A DNA stretch of 64,000 bases from Streptomyces mutomycini (GCF_001700505.1 NZ_MAPV01000093.1:1-64000); one strand, 5' to 3'. Positions 45,409 through 53,800 are shown, counted from the first letter of the stretch. Notes: generated by a model not told the origin, from the letters alone. Numbers and translations: made by a program.

Positions 45409-45564
45409 TCAGTTGGCGTCCATGACGACGCTGAGCACGCTGACACAGCTGCCCGGAGCCTCGATCTCCTGGGCGGCCGTCTCCTGGAGGTCCAGCACGG
45501 AGTGCGCCTCGACCTCGGGGGTCTCGTTGTTGTCGTCGGCGGCGGGCTTGGTGTTCTCGGACAT
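45409..45564 (-). CDS. lanA: Class III lanthipeptide precursor peptide
   Basis: A 51-residue precursor. The leader is acidic (TPEVEAH) and contains V-L-D-L-Q, the class III leader signature recognised by LanKC. The core region after QEIEAPG is short: S39-C40-V-S42-V-L-S45 and an uncharged tail ending MDAN. Only one Cys is present, and it lies N-terminal to the S42-x2-S45 pair. In labyrinthopeptins and lipolanthines the Cys is C-terminal to the Ser pair, so the ring here would have to close in the other direction or use S39. The gene is followed by two hairpins and then the MFS and LanKC genes. Confidence 0.82.
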   Translation of the reverse strand: MSENTKPAADDNNETPEVEAHSVLDLQETAAQEIEAPGSCVSVLSVVMDAN

Positions 45565-45927
45565 GGTGGTCTCCGTCCACTCGTGACTGCACTGGTTCCC
45601 GGGAGCCCCGAGGTTCCGGGTTCCGGTGGGCGGGCCGTTGCCTGCCGTTGCCGAGAAAGTTAGGACGCCCCGCCTGGCGATCGCTTCGACGGCGGTATGG
45701 CTCCGGTATCGGCCCAGTTCGCAGGGGGTACGCCCGCCGCACCACTGGTCCGGTGCCGGGTGCGGACCCTCGCTGAGCAGGGAACATACCGCTCCCGAAG
45801 CGTCCTCGGACCGTCGTCGAACCGTCACGCCGCACCCTGGGGACGCTTCCGCGCACGCCGGTGGGCCGACGGACAACGGCCCCTTCGGTACGCGCGCTCC
45901 CGGCCCCCCAGAAGGAGGCGGCCCCGC
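45565..45927. promoter_or_regulatory. Divergent control region between lanA and the radical SAM operon
   Basis: 363 nt with no gene. On the lanA side, 50-90 nt upstream of its start, lie two tandem repeats: GTTCCGG at 45613-45619 and 45620-45626, and GCCGTTGCC at 45634-45642 and 45644-45652. Direct repeats one helical turn or less apart next to a promoter recall SARP binding sites. An AT-richer patch (GAGAAAGTTAGG) follows at 45653-45664. On the other side, AAGGAGG at 45912-45918 is the radical SAM ribosome site. No convincing consensus promoter is visible. Confidence 0.5.
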
Positions 45928-47025
45928 ATGGAACTCGGCGAACTCGTCGGACGGCGGCCCTTCCCCGCCGCCGGCCTGCTGCTCGGCCTCACCCGACGCT
46001 GCCCCCTGAGCTGTTCCCACTGCTCGACCGGATCGTCCCTGACGACACGGGAGGAGCCGGACGCGGGCCATCTCGTGCGCTTCGTCGGCTCGTTCACCGA
46101 GGAGAACCGACCCGACGTGGTGATGCTGACCGGGGGTGAACCGCTGCTGCTGCCCGGGCTCGTCCGGGAGCTGAGCGCCCGCGCCCGCGCCGCCGGATCG
46201 CGTACGGCGCTGCTCAGCGGCATGTTCTTCGCACGCTCCGGGCGCGTTCCGCCGCAGGTCCTGCGGGCGATCGAGGGCGTGGACCACTTCTCCGCCAGTC
46301 TCGACGCCCCTCACGAACGGGAGATCCCCCGGGCCGATGTGTTCCGTGCGGTGCACCGCGTCCGGGAGGCGGGTGTGGCGGTGAGTTTCCATCTCACCGG
46401 CACGGGAGCGGACGACCCCTATCTCGCGGACATCACCCGGGCCGTCGACGAGGAGTTCGGCGGCCAGGTGCCCTCGCTGGTCAACGAGGTCCGGCCGTTC
46501 GGCCGGGCGGCTTCCTGGGCCGCGCCCGCCAGGACCGGTCCCGAGGCGGGTGAAGTCTCCCCGTGCGCCATGGCCGCCTGGCCCGTGGTCGCCTTCGACG
46601 GGGCGGTACTGGCCTGTTGCAACCAGGACACCGTGGACCTGCGGCCGGCCCCCGGCCATCTGTACCTCGGGCACATCGCCACGGACGACTGGGAGGCCGT
46701 ACGCCGGCGGGCCCTGGAGTCGCCGGTGCTGCGCATGATCCGTACGGTCGGACCTGCGCACCTGGCCGCCCGCTCCGGTGCGCCTTCGGGCGGCGCCTCC
46801 TACTGCGACGGGTGCCGCGCCCTGGGTACCGACAACCGGGTGGCGGCCGAGGCCCGTTCGGTGGCGGCGGGTGCCGCGGGGGCGCTGCTGGACCTGGCCG
46901 CGGCCGGCCGCGGGGCGGCCGAGGGGCCGGTGGGCGTCGTACGGCACCACGGCTGTGCCGCGTACGCACCCCTGGTCCTCGCTCGCCGGCCGGTCGTCCC
47001 CATGGCCGCGGGCGGTTCCCGGTGA
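45928..47025 (+). CDS. Radical SAM enzyme with SPASM-like C-terminus
   Basis: A 365-residue radical SAM protein. The [4Fe-4S]-SAM cluster motif is C25-x3-C29-x2-C32 (TRRCPLSCSHC), then GGEP at 69-72 binds SAM. The C-terminal third is Cys-rich (C213, C230, C231, C293, C296, C343; YCDGC, VLACCNQD), consistent with auxiliary iron-sulfur clusters of SPASM/twitch type as in sactipeptide and other RiPP maturases. AAGGAGG (45912-45918) supports the ATG. Its stop overlaps the next start (GTGA). It probably modifies a peptide in this operon, with the 81-residue protein two genes on as the best candidate. Confidence 0.85.
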   Translation: MELGELVGRRPFPAAGLLLGLTRRCPLSCSHCSTGSSLTTREEPDAGHLVRFVGSFTEENRPDVVMLTGGEPLLLPGLVRELSARARAAGSRTALLSGMFFARSGRVPPQVLRAIEGVDHFSASLDAPHEREIPRADVFRAVHRVREAGVAVSFHLTGTGADDPYLADITRAVDEEFGGQVPSLVNEVRPFGRAASWAAPARTGPEAGEVSPCAMAAWPVVAFDGAVLACCNQDTVDLRPAPGHLYLGHIATDDWEAVRRRALESPVLRMIRTVGPAHLAARSGAPSGGASYCDGCRALGTDNRVAAEARSVAAGAAGALLDLAAAGRGAAEGPVGVVRHHGCAAYAPLVLARRPVVPMAAGGSR

Positions 47026-47756
47026 ACGCCGCGGGGCCGAGCACCTCGGCACGTCTGCGGGTCACCCTGGGGCTGCTGGACGGGGAGCTCCTCGACGCGA
47101 TGGACCGCATGTGGAGCGCCGAGGACCTGCTGCCGCGCTACCACCGCTATCTGTGCACCATGCACGCGGTCGTGCGGGCCTCCGTTCCGCTGATGCTCCG
47201 AGCCCTGGAAAGGGCCAGGCTGCTGGAGGCCAGCGGCGACCGGCTGGCCGGCCCGCTGGCGGCGTATCTGCGCGAGCACATCCGGGAGGAGCAGGGCCAC
47301 GACGCCTGGCTGCTGGAGGACATCCGGGCGGCGGGCTCGCTGCCCGGGGACGCGCTCGGCCCCATGCCCGCACCTGTGGTCGCCGCGCTCGCCGGCTCGC
47401 AGTACTACTGGATCGAGCACCACCACCCGGTGACCCTGCTCGGCTACATCGCGGTGCTGGAGGGTTACGCGCCCGCCCCGGACCTGACCTCCCGGATCGC
47501 GCGCACGACCGGCCTGCCGGACGCCGCCCTGCGGACGGTGCGGGAGCACGCGGCGCTGGACACCGGGCACCTGGACGAACTGCACGCGCTGCTGGACCGG
47601 CTGCCGCTGACCCGTGGCCAGGAGTCCGACGTGACGGTCAGCGCCATGCACTCCCTCGACGCGCTCACCCGGCTGTTCGTCCGGCTCGGGCGCCCCGCGA
47701 CGGCGCCGCCGCCGCGGGGGGCCGGACCTTCCTCACCGACGGGAGTCACCCCATGA
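47022..47756 (+). CDS. Haem-oxygenase-like diiron protein
   Basis: A 244-residue all-helical protein that resembles the iron-containing redox enzyme family (haem-oxygenase-like diiron oxidases). Likely iron ligands are Glu89 or Glu90 and His93 (REEQGHDAWLLED), Glu147 (LEGYA), His176, Asp180 and His183 (REHAALDTGHLDELH). Such enzymes cleave C-C or oxidise C-N bonds with O2, and several act in natural-product and RiPP pathways. It overlaps the radical SAM stop and the next start by 4 nt each, so the three proteins are made together. A role as an O2-dependent tailoring step is inferred. Confidence 0.72.
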   Translation: MNAAGPSTSARLRVTLGLLDGELLDAMDRMWSAEDLLPRYHRYLCTMHAVVRASVPLMLRALERARLLEASGDRLAGPLAAYLREHIREEQGHDAWLLEDIRAAGSLPGDALGPMPAPVVAALAGSQYYWIEHHHPVTLLGYIAVLEGYAPAPDLTSRIARTTGLPDAALRTVREHAALDTGHLDELHALLDRLPLTRGQESDVTVSAMHSLDALTRLFVRLGRPATAPPPRGAGPSSPTGVTP

Positions 47757-47998
47757 CCGGACCACCCGAGAGCAACGCCGCCCCCCGGCCGCCCGGAGTA
47801 GGTGAACCGCCCGTGCTGCCGGACGTGCTGTACGAGGCGGGCCTGCCGGTGGACATGCTCACCGACGAGCAGCGCCTGGTGCTCAGCGAGCTCACGGAGG
47901 AGGAGCTCGCCGTGCTGCTGGACATCAAGAGCCGGCTGGACGCGGTGGAACCCGAGGTCCGGGCGCACGGCGAGATCGCCGGCGGCGCCCTGTTCTGA
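47753..47998 (+). CDS. 81-residue candidate RiPP precursor (aroma-sacti-like)
   Basis: Starts with ATGA overlap inside the diiron gene end. Residues 1-22 are Pro-rich; residues ~22-66 are a compact helical region (LYEAGLPVDMLTDEQ, LSELTEEELAVLLDIKSRLD), and the end is short and Gly-rich: EVRAHGEIAGGALF with a terminal Phe. From memory, small actinobacterial proteins with this LTxEELAxLxxIKxRLD core and a Gly/aromatic tail are catalogued as aroma-sacti cluster proteins beside radical SAM genes; I could not check this. No Cys is present. The position in a radical SAM operon and the leader-plus-short-tail shape suggest it is the substrate, with the tail modified. Confidence 0.65.
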   Translation: MTGPPESNAAPRPPGVGEPPVLPDVLYEAGLPVDMLTDEQRLVLSELTEEELAVLLDIKSRLDAVEPEVRAHGEIAGGALF

Positions 47999-48131
47999 GC
48001 GTACCGGCGCGGTCCGCCACCGGGGTCCCGCCGCGGGCACACCCCGGACGGTCCTGTGCGGGTACGGGCCGGCACGCACGCCCCCGTACCCGCACGGCAG
48101 CACCAGCACCGCCCGCAGAGAAGGGATCGTC

Positions 48132-51100
48132 ATGACCTGCCCCACGTGCCGCCAGGACCTGCCGGACGACGCGCGGTTCTGCTCGTCCTGCGGAACGCCG
48201 TGCGCCGTCGCCGCCGCCCCCGCCCCCGCCCCCGTGGAGGACGAACGCAAGCCGGTGACGGTGCTCTTCTGCGATCTCGTCGGCTCCACCGCGCTTTCGG
48301 GAGTGCTGGACCCGGAAACGCTGCGCACGGTGACGCTGCGGTACTTCGAGGCGATGAGCTCACAGATCGTGGCGCAGGGCGGCACCCCGGAGAAGTTCAT
48401 CGGCGACGCGGTGATGGCCGTGTTCGGCGTACCGGTCGTCAGGGAGGACGACGCCAGGCGCGCGCTGGCGGCGGCGCTGGGGATGCGGGACGCGCTGGCC
48501 GCGCTCAACGAGGAACTGCACACCACGCTCGGCATCCGGCTCGCCACCCGTATCGGGGTCAACACCGGTCAGGTGGTGGCCGGTGGCGACGCGACTGCCC
48601 GCCAGGCCCTGGTGTCGGGGGAGACCGTCAACATCGCCGCCCGCCTGGAGCAGAACGCCGGGGCGGGCGAGATCCTCATCGGCCCGGACACCCTGCTGGC
48701 CGCCGGTCCCACGGTCTCCGCCGAGCCCACCGGGCCGCTCCGGCTGAAGGGCAAGCAGGACAGTGTGGAGGCCCACCGGCTGCTGGCCCTGGGCGCGGAC
48801 GACCCGGCGCTGTTGCGGCGCTTCGACGTGCCCTTCGTCGGGCGCCTCGCCGAGCAGGGCGCACTGGACGCGGCCCTGTCGGACACCGTGCTCGGCAGAC
48901 GGACCGGTCTGCTGCGGGTGACCGGGGAGCCCGGTATCGGCAAGACCCGGCTGATACGTGAATGGCTGGCGCGGCGCTCCGCCTCGGGCGCCCTCGGCTA
49001 CGGCGCGGGCCGGTGCCGCGGGCACGGGGACCAGGGCACGCTCACTCCCCTCGCCGACGCCCTGCGCGCCCTGCCACCGCTCGCCCTCGCCGCGGACCGG
49101 CCGGAGGACGGCGGCCCCGGCACGGGCGCGGCCTCCGACGACGCGATGACCCTGCTGTCGGAGGGACTGCTGCGCGACGGCACCCCGAACGCCCCGTTCG
49201 AGGACATGTGTGCCGCACTGACGACGGCGCTGGGCAGGGCCGCCCGGGAGCGGCCTTTCGTACTGGTGCTGGACGACGCGCACGAGGCGGCTCCCCTGCT
49301 GATGCGCACACTGGAACGTCTGGCCGAGAGCTCGGGCCCCGCACGGGTGCTGTTGCTCTGTGTCGGCCGCCCCGACGGGACGGCCGACGCCACGGGCTGC
49401 CTCCAGCTCACGGGGCTGCCGCACGAGGACAGTGTCCGGCTCGCCGGGCGGCTGACCCGGCTCGACGGCGGGGCGGGGCCGGTGGACGAGCGGCTGCTGT
49501 CCCGCGCCGAGGGCAACCCGCTCCATCTGGAACAGCTGCTGGTCGACGGCCGGGCCGGCGGAGCCGCGGACGGCTCCGCCGCCGGACTGCCGCCCACACT
49601 CCAGGCCTTGCTCGGCGCCCGGATCGGGGCGCTGGCCCGGAACGAGCGGACCGTCGTCGATCTCGCCGCCGTGATCGGCCGTGAGTTCACCTCGGTGGAA
49701 CTCCTGCAGTTGGAGACGTCCACGCTGCCGGCGGCGGTGCGGGGCTCCGCGACCGTGAGCGTCCCCTCTCCCGACCGGGCCCGTCACCTGGGCCGCATCG
49801 AGGACGTACTGGTGGCGCTGACCCGGCGGCGCCTGGTGGAGCCGACTCCGGCGGGCGGCCCGGAGGCGGCGGCCTACCGGTTCAGCAGCGGGCTGGTGCA
49901 CGAGGTGACGTACGCGTCGTTGTCCAAGCGCGCCAAGGCGGACCGCCACGCCTGGGCGGCCGAGTTGCCCAGGGTGCTGCGGGCCGGGGACGGCGCCGTC
50001 GGCGGTCATCTCGAACGCGCTTGCCGCTACCGGACCGAACTCGGGCTGCTCGATGCCAGGACCGGGCAGTTGCGGACCCGCGCCGCGACGGCGCTGGGCA
50101 GAGCCGGGGCCCAGGCCGCTGCCCGGTCCGACCTGGCCTGGGCGCACAGCCTGCTGGAGCGTGCCGTCGGACTCGACCCCGACGACGCGGGCTCGGTTCG
50201 CAGGCTCGGTGAGGTGCGGGTGGCACTCGGGCAGACCGTGAGCGGGGCCCGACTGCTGCGCCAGGTACGCGACATGGACTCCGCGACGGTGGAGTCGGCG
50301 CACGCCAGACTCGCGCTCGCCGTACTGGACCCCGCGGGTCCCGGCGCGGGGCTCACGGCCACGGCGCGGGCGGTGCTGCCGGTCTTCGAGGCGGCGGGCG
50401 ACGCGGTCGGCCGGGCCCGGTCGCACCTGAGGCTCGCCCAGCACCTCCAGCAGGCAGGCCGGCACGAGGAGGCGGAGCGCGATCAGGCGTGCGCCCTGGA
50501 ACAGGCGGTCCTGGCGGGAGCCGAACCGGAGCGGGCCGGTGCGCTCGGAGCCATCGGCATCTCCCTCTGGCGCGGTCCGGTGCCGGCCCCGGAGGCGGTG
50601 GCGCGCTGCCGCGCACTCCTGGACGCGCACGGAGAGGGCCGCCCGACGGTCAGGCTCACCCTGAACTGCCCCCTGGCCGTGCTGTACGCGCTCCAGGACC
50701 GGCCGCACGAGGCACATGCCTGCCTCGCCGAGGCACAGGAGCTGGCCGGGAAACTGCGGTTCGCCGAGGCAGAGGTGTTCCTGCCGGTCTTCCGGGCCGC
50801 GGTGGAGGCGCTGCTCGGGCACACCGGCGCGGCGCTGGAGCTGCTGGCGGCGGCGGACGAGGCGGCCCGGCACGCCGACGCGGGCGGGATGCGGACGGCC
50901 GTGGCGCTGGACGCCGCCCGGATCGAACTCGACGAGGGCCGGACGCGTCGGGCGGCGGTCTGGATCGCGGGCGTCGGGACCGCCGCGGAGCTGAGCCGCG
51001 CGGACGCCGTCGACCTGAACGGACTGCGCGGCCGGCTGGCGGCCGCCGCCGGACGTCCGGTGGAGGCGGCCGACCACGCGGAGCGGGCCGTGCGGGCATC

Positions 51101-51308
51101 GCTGCTGACGGACTCCCCACTGGTCCGGGCGACGGCCGAGCTGGACCGTGCCCGCACCCTGTTCGCCCTGGGGCGGCGGGGTCCCGCCCTTGCCTCGGCG
51201 CGTTCGGCACGGGAGCACTTCACGAGCAAGGGGCATCTGCCGGGGGCCCGCCGGGCCGCCGGCTGCGTGCCGGACGAGGCCATGGTCACCACGACGGACA
51301 GGAGCTGA
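48132..51308 (+). CDS. Adenylate/guanylate cyclase fused to AAA ATPase and TPR region
   Basis: A 1058-residue signalling protein. An N-terminal zinc ribbon (C3-x2-C6, C17-x2-C20) is followed by a class III nucleotide cyclase domain, residues ~40-200. It looks active: metal ligands Asp48 (FCDLVGST) and Asp92 (GDAVMAVFG), Lys88 in EKFIGD suggesting ATP as substrate, and Asn167/Arg171 (VNIAARLE). Then comes an ATPase with Walker A GEPGIGKTRL and VLVLDDAHE, and a long helical repeat region to the end. A GAAGGG site precedes the ATG. Only 133 nt from the peptide gene, it may sense or regulate the operon through cAMP. Confidence 0.88.
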   Translation: MTCPTCRQDLPDDARFCSSCGTPCAVAAAPAPAPVEDERKPVTVLFCDLVGSTALSGVLDPETLRTVTLRYFEAMSSQIVAQGGTPEKFIGDAVMAVFGVPVVREDDARRALAAALGMRDALAALNEELHTTLGIRLATRIGVNTGQVVAGGDATARQALVSGETVNIAARLEQNAGAGEILIGPDTLLAAGPTVSAEPTGPLRLKGKQDSVEAHRLLALGADDPALLRRFDVPFVGRLAEQGALDAALSDTVLGRRTGLLRVTGEPGIGKTRLIREWLARRSASGALGYGAGRCRGHGDQGTLTPLADALRALPPLALAADRPEDGGPGTGAASDDAMTLLSEGLLRDGTPNAPFEDMCAALTTALGRAARERPFVLVLDDAHEAAPLLMRTLERLAESSGPARVLLLCVGRPDGTADATGCLQLTGLPHEDSVRLAGRLTRLDGGAGPVDERLLSRAEGNPLHLEQLLVDGRAGGAADGSAAGLPPTLQALLGARIGALARNERTVVDLAAVIGREFTSVELLQLETSTLPAAVRGSATVSVPSPDRARHLGRIEDVLVALTRRRLVEPTPAGGPEAAAYRFSSGLVHEVTYASLSKRAKADRHAWAAELPRVLRAGDGAVGGHLERACRYRTELGLLDARTGQLRTRAATALGRAGAQAAARSDLAWAHSLLERAVGLDPDDAGSVRRLGEVRVALGQTVSGARLLRQVRDMDSATVESAHARLALAVLDPAGPGAGLTATARAVLPVFEAAGDAVGRARSHLRLAQHLQQAGRHEEAERDQACALEQAVLAGAEPERAGALGAIGISLWRGPVPAPEAVARCRALLDAHGEGRPTVRLTLNCPLAVLYALQDRPHEAHACLAEAQELAGKLRFAEAEVFLPVFRAAVEALLGHTGAALELLAAADEAARHADAGGMRTAVALDAARIELDEGRTRRAAVWIAGVGTAAELSRADAVDLNGLRGRLAAAAGRPVEAADHAERAVRASLLTDSPLVRATAELDRARTLFALGRRGPALASARSAREHFTSKGHLPGARRAAGCVPDEAMVTTTDRS

Positions 51309-51311
51309 CCG

Positions 51312-52193
51312 ATGGGAACCAGCGGAGGGGGGACCGTGCCGGGGCAGGGGCTGACCTGGAGCCTGCGCGGGCGCGGCCCGGACGACGTGCCGGTACCCGC
51401 GGACGAGGGGCCTCCGGGCGGCCTGCCCGCGCGGCAGGCGACCGGGCGCGGGGTGCGGGTGTGCGTGGTGGACTCCGGTGTGGAGCGGGACCATCCACTG
51501 GTCGGGCCGGTGGAGAGTTCCTGGGTGGTGGTCAAGGATCCGGCGAGCGGGTCGATCACGGTCGAGCCGACCGTCACCGGGGACACCTGCGGGCACGGGA
51601 CCGCGTGCGCGGGGATCATCCGCCGCACCGCCCCCGACTGCGAGATCCACAGTGTCCGGGTCCTGGGCGAGCGCTTCTCCGGCACCGGTGACGTCCTGAT
51701 GGCCGGGCTGCGGTGGGCCGTGGAGCAGCGCTTCGACGTCGTGAACCTGAGCCTGTCGACCACCCGGTCCCGGTTCGCGCCGGAGCTGCACGGCCTCGCC
51801 GACCGCGCCTACTTCGGCCGTACGGTGATCGTCGCGTCGGCCCACAACACCCCGGTGGAGAGCTTTCCCTGGCGGTTCGCCTCGGTGATCTCCGTGGGCA
51901 GCCACCAGGAGGACGCCGAGCTCCACCTGTACAACCCGGACCCCCCGGTGGAGTTCTTCGGGCCGGGGCAGAACGTGTCCGTGCCCTGGCTGGGCGGCAG
52001 GACGATCCGCACCACGGGCAACAGCTTCGCCACCCCGTACGTCGCCGGGCTCTGCGCCCGTGTCCTCTCCGGTCACCCCAGCATGACGGTCTTCCAGCTC
52101 AAGAACGCCCTCTATCTGTCCGCGGCCAACGTGCACGCCGGCCCGCGTCCTTCCACAGCGGCAGGAGATACCAGTGACGACTCCGAGAACTGA
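51312..52193 (+). CDS. S8 family (subtilisin-like) serine peptidase without signal peptide
   Basis: A 293-residue subtilase with a complete triad: Asp54 (VCVVDSG), His95 (CGHGTACAG), Ser238 (TGNSFATP), and the oxyanion Asn179. There is no signal peptide, propeptide or membrane segment, so it should act in the cytoplasm. It begins 3 nt after the cyclase stop and overlaps the GAF gene by 20 nt. In this setting it is a natural candidate for leader removal from the operon peptide, as seen with other RiPP pathways that use subtilases; a regulatory protease is the alternative. Confidence 0.88.
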   Translation: MGTSGGGTVPGQGLTWSLRGRGPDDVPVPADEGPPGGLPARQATGRGVRVCVVDSGVERDHPLVGPVESSWVVVKDPASGSITVEPTVTGDTCGHGTACAGIIRRTAPDCEIHSVRVLGERFSGTGDVLMAGLRWAVEQRFDVVNLSLSTTRSRFAPELHGLADRAYFGRTVIVASAHNTPVESFPWRFASVISVGSHQEDAELHLYNPDPPVEFFGPGQNVSVPWLGGRTIRTTGNSFATPYVAGLCARVLSGHPSMTVFQLKNALYLSAANVHAGPRPSTAAGDTSDDSEN

Positions 52194-52782
52194 TGCCACT
52201 CTTCCCCCGGCGCCCTTCGCCGTCCCCGCCGCCCCCGGTGACGACGCCCGGCGCGAGCTGCTGCAGTCGGTCGTCGACGTGGCGCGGGCGATCTTCGGGG
52301 CCGCGGCCAGCTCCGTCTTCCTGCTGGACGAGGAGGCGGACGAACTGGTCTTCCAGGCGGTCTCCGGGGAGGGCGAGGAGTTCCTGGTGGGCCGCAGGTT
52401 CCCCGCGGGGCGCGGCATCGCCGGCTGGGTGGCGAGCTCGGGTGAGCCGATGGTGGTGGACGACCTGAGCCAGGACTCGTCCTTCGACCGTTCGCTGGCG
52501 GAGTCCACCGCCTACGTGCCTGACGCCCTGATGGCGGCCCCGCTGATCAGCGACGCGCGCGTCCTCGGGGTGCTGGAGGTGCTGGACCCCTCCCCGCAGG
52601 CCCGGTCGGGGGTCCGTGAGCTGGACCTGCTGGCGATGTTCGCCCGGCAGGCGGCGGCCGCCCTGCGCGTGCTCGCCACGCAGCCGGCGGTGAGCGCCGC
52701 GCGGCCCCTGGACGGCGAACGGCGTGAGGACGCGCTGCAGCTCCTGGGCAGCCTGGAGCGACTGCTGCGGGGCACGGGATGA
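52174..52782 (+). CDS. GAF domain protein
   Basis: A 202-residue cytoplasmic protein made of one GAF domain, residues ~25-170: ASSVFLLDEEADELVFQAVSG, GRGIAGWVASSGEPMVVDDL and PLISDARVLGVLEVLD. No effector domain is attached. GAF domains bind cyclic nucleotides, haem or other small ligands, so with a cyclase in the same operon it could be a cAMP or redox sensor for this system. The GTG start lies inside the subtilase end (20-nt overlap) with CAGGAG just ahead. Confidence 0.85.
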   Translation: MTTPRTDATLPPAPFAVPAAPGDDARRELLQSVVDVARAIFGAAASSVFLLDEEADELVFQAVSGEGEEFLVGRRFPAGRGIAGWVASSGEPMVVDDLSQDSSFDRSLAESTAYVPDALMAAPLISDARVLGVLEVLDPSPQARSGVRELDLLAMFARQAAAALRVLATQPAVSAARPLDGERREDALQLLGSLERLLRGTG

Positions 52783-52889
52783 GGGCCCGTAGGCTGGACG
52801 TCACGCAGGAGTGACGGCCGGAGCGACGGGCAGGAGCCGGGGTGACACCAGGCCGTTCCCGCACCGGAACCCCAGCGGAAGGACTCATC

Positions 52890-53678
52890 GTGAAGCTCGC
52901 TTTCTCGACCCTCGGAGTGCCGGGGATGCCCGTCGCGGACGTGGTGCGGCTCGCAGCCGGGAACGGCTACCAGGGGGTCGAGCTGCGCGCTCATCCGGAG
53001 GAACCGGTGCACCCCGGACTGACCCCGGCCGAGCGGGCCGCCGTGGCAGATGAGTTCAAGCGGGGCGGGGTCGAGATCCTGACCGTCGCCGGGTACGTGA
53101 GGGTCGCGGCCGGGGGTGAGGACGAGCCGGTGCTCGCGGAGCTCGCCGCGCTGGTGGAGCTGGCGCACGACCTGGGTGCGGCGTACGTCCGGGTGTTCCC
53201 CGGCGGCGGGGACCAGGACCCCGCCGAGGCCGACGCGGTCGCCGCGCGACGGCTGGGGGCCGCCGCCCCGTACGCCGCCGACATGGGCGTACGGATCCTG
53301 CTGGAGACCCATGACTCGCACCGCGCCGGAGCCGATGTGGCCCGCGTGGTGGGGACCGTCGGGCACGGGCAGATCGGCGCGATCTGGGACGTCATGCACA
53401 CCTGGCTGGCCGGCGAGGACCCTGCGGCGAGCCACGCGGTGCTGGCCCCGCACCTCGGATACGTACAGGTGAAGGACATCGCCTCCGCCGAGGACACCAC
53501 ACCCCTGCCCCTCGGCGCCGGGGTGCTGCCGCTGAAGGAATGCCTGGACACACCGGCTGCCGACGGCTGGGTGTGCTGGGAGTACGAGAAGCGGTGGTAC
53601 GCCGGAGCCCCCGGACTGCCGGAGCTGCTGGCCGCGGGGCGGGAGCACCTGTTGCGGCTCGGCGCACCGAAGCAGTAG
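52890..53678 (+). CDS. TIM-barrel sugar phosphate isomerase/epimerase
   Basis: A 262-residue xylose-isomerase-like barrel. It begins KLAFSTLGVPGMP, with metal ligands Glu in YQGVELRAH, Glu in RILLETHDSH, Asp-x2-His in IWDVMHTW, and Glu in VCWEYEKRWY. The GTG at 52890 is chosen for the GGAAGGA site 6 nt upstream. It follows the GAF gene after 107 nt but shows no link to RiPP chemistry; its role is probably sugar catabolism. Confidence 0.83.
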   Translation: MKLAFSTLGVPGMPVADVVRLAAGNGYQGVELRAHPEEPVHPGLTPAERAAVADEFKRGGVEILTVAGYVRVAAGGEDEPVLAELAALVELAHDLGAAYVRVFPGGGDQDPAEADAVAARRLGAAAPYAADMGVRILLETHDSHRAGADVARVVGTVGHGQIGAIWDVMHTWLAGEDPAASHAVLAPHLGYVQVKDIASAEDTTPLPLGAGVLPLKECLDTPAADGWVCWEYEKRWYAGAPGLPELLAAGREHLLRLGAPKQ

Positions 53679-53800
53679 CCCCGGCTCCCGCTCCCGGCAG
53701 CGGGCCTGACCAGGCGGTCGGGCGGCGGGAGGTACCTCGTCGGGACACCACACGCCCTTCGCGCGCCCTTTCGCGTGTCACACCGTTCTCGACGATCCCC

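Noticed and set aside
48360..52508. A 1382-codon minus-strand open frame antisense to the cyclase operon
   Set aside because: Although very long, it has no domain, is extremely Arg/Gly/Pro/Gln-rich, and lies exactly opposite genes with clear motifs.
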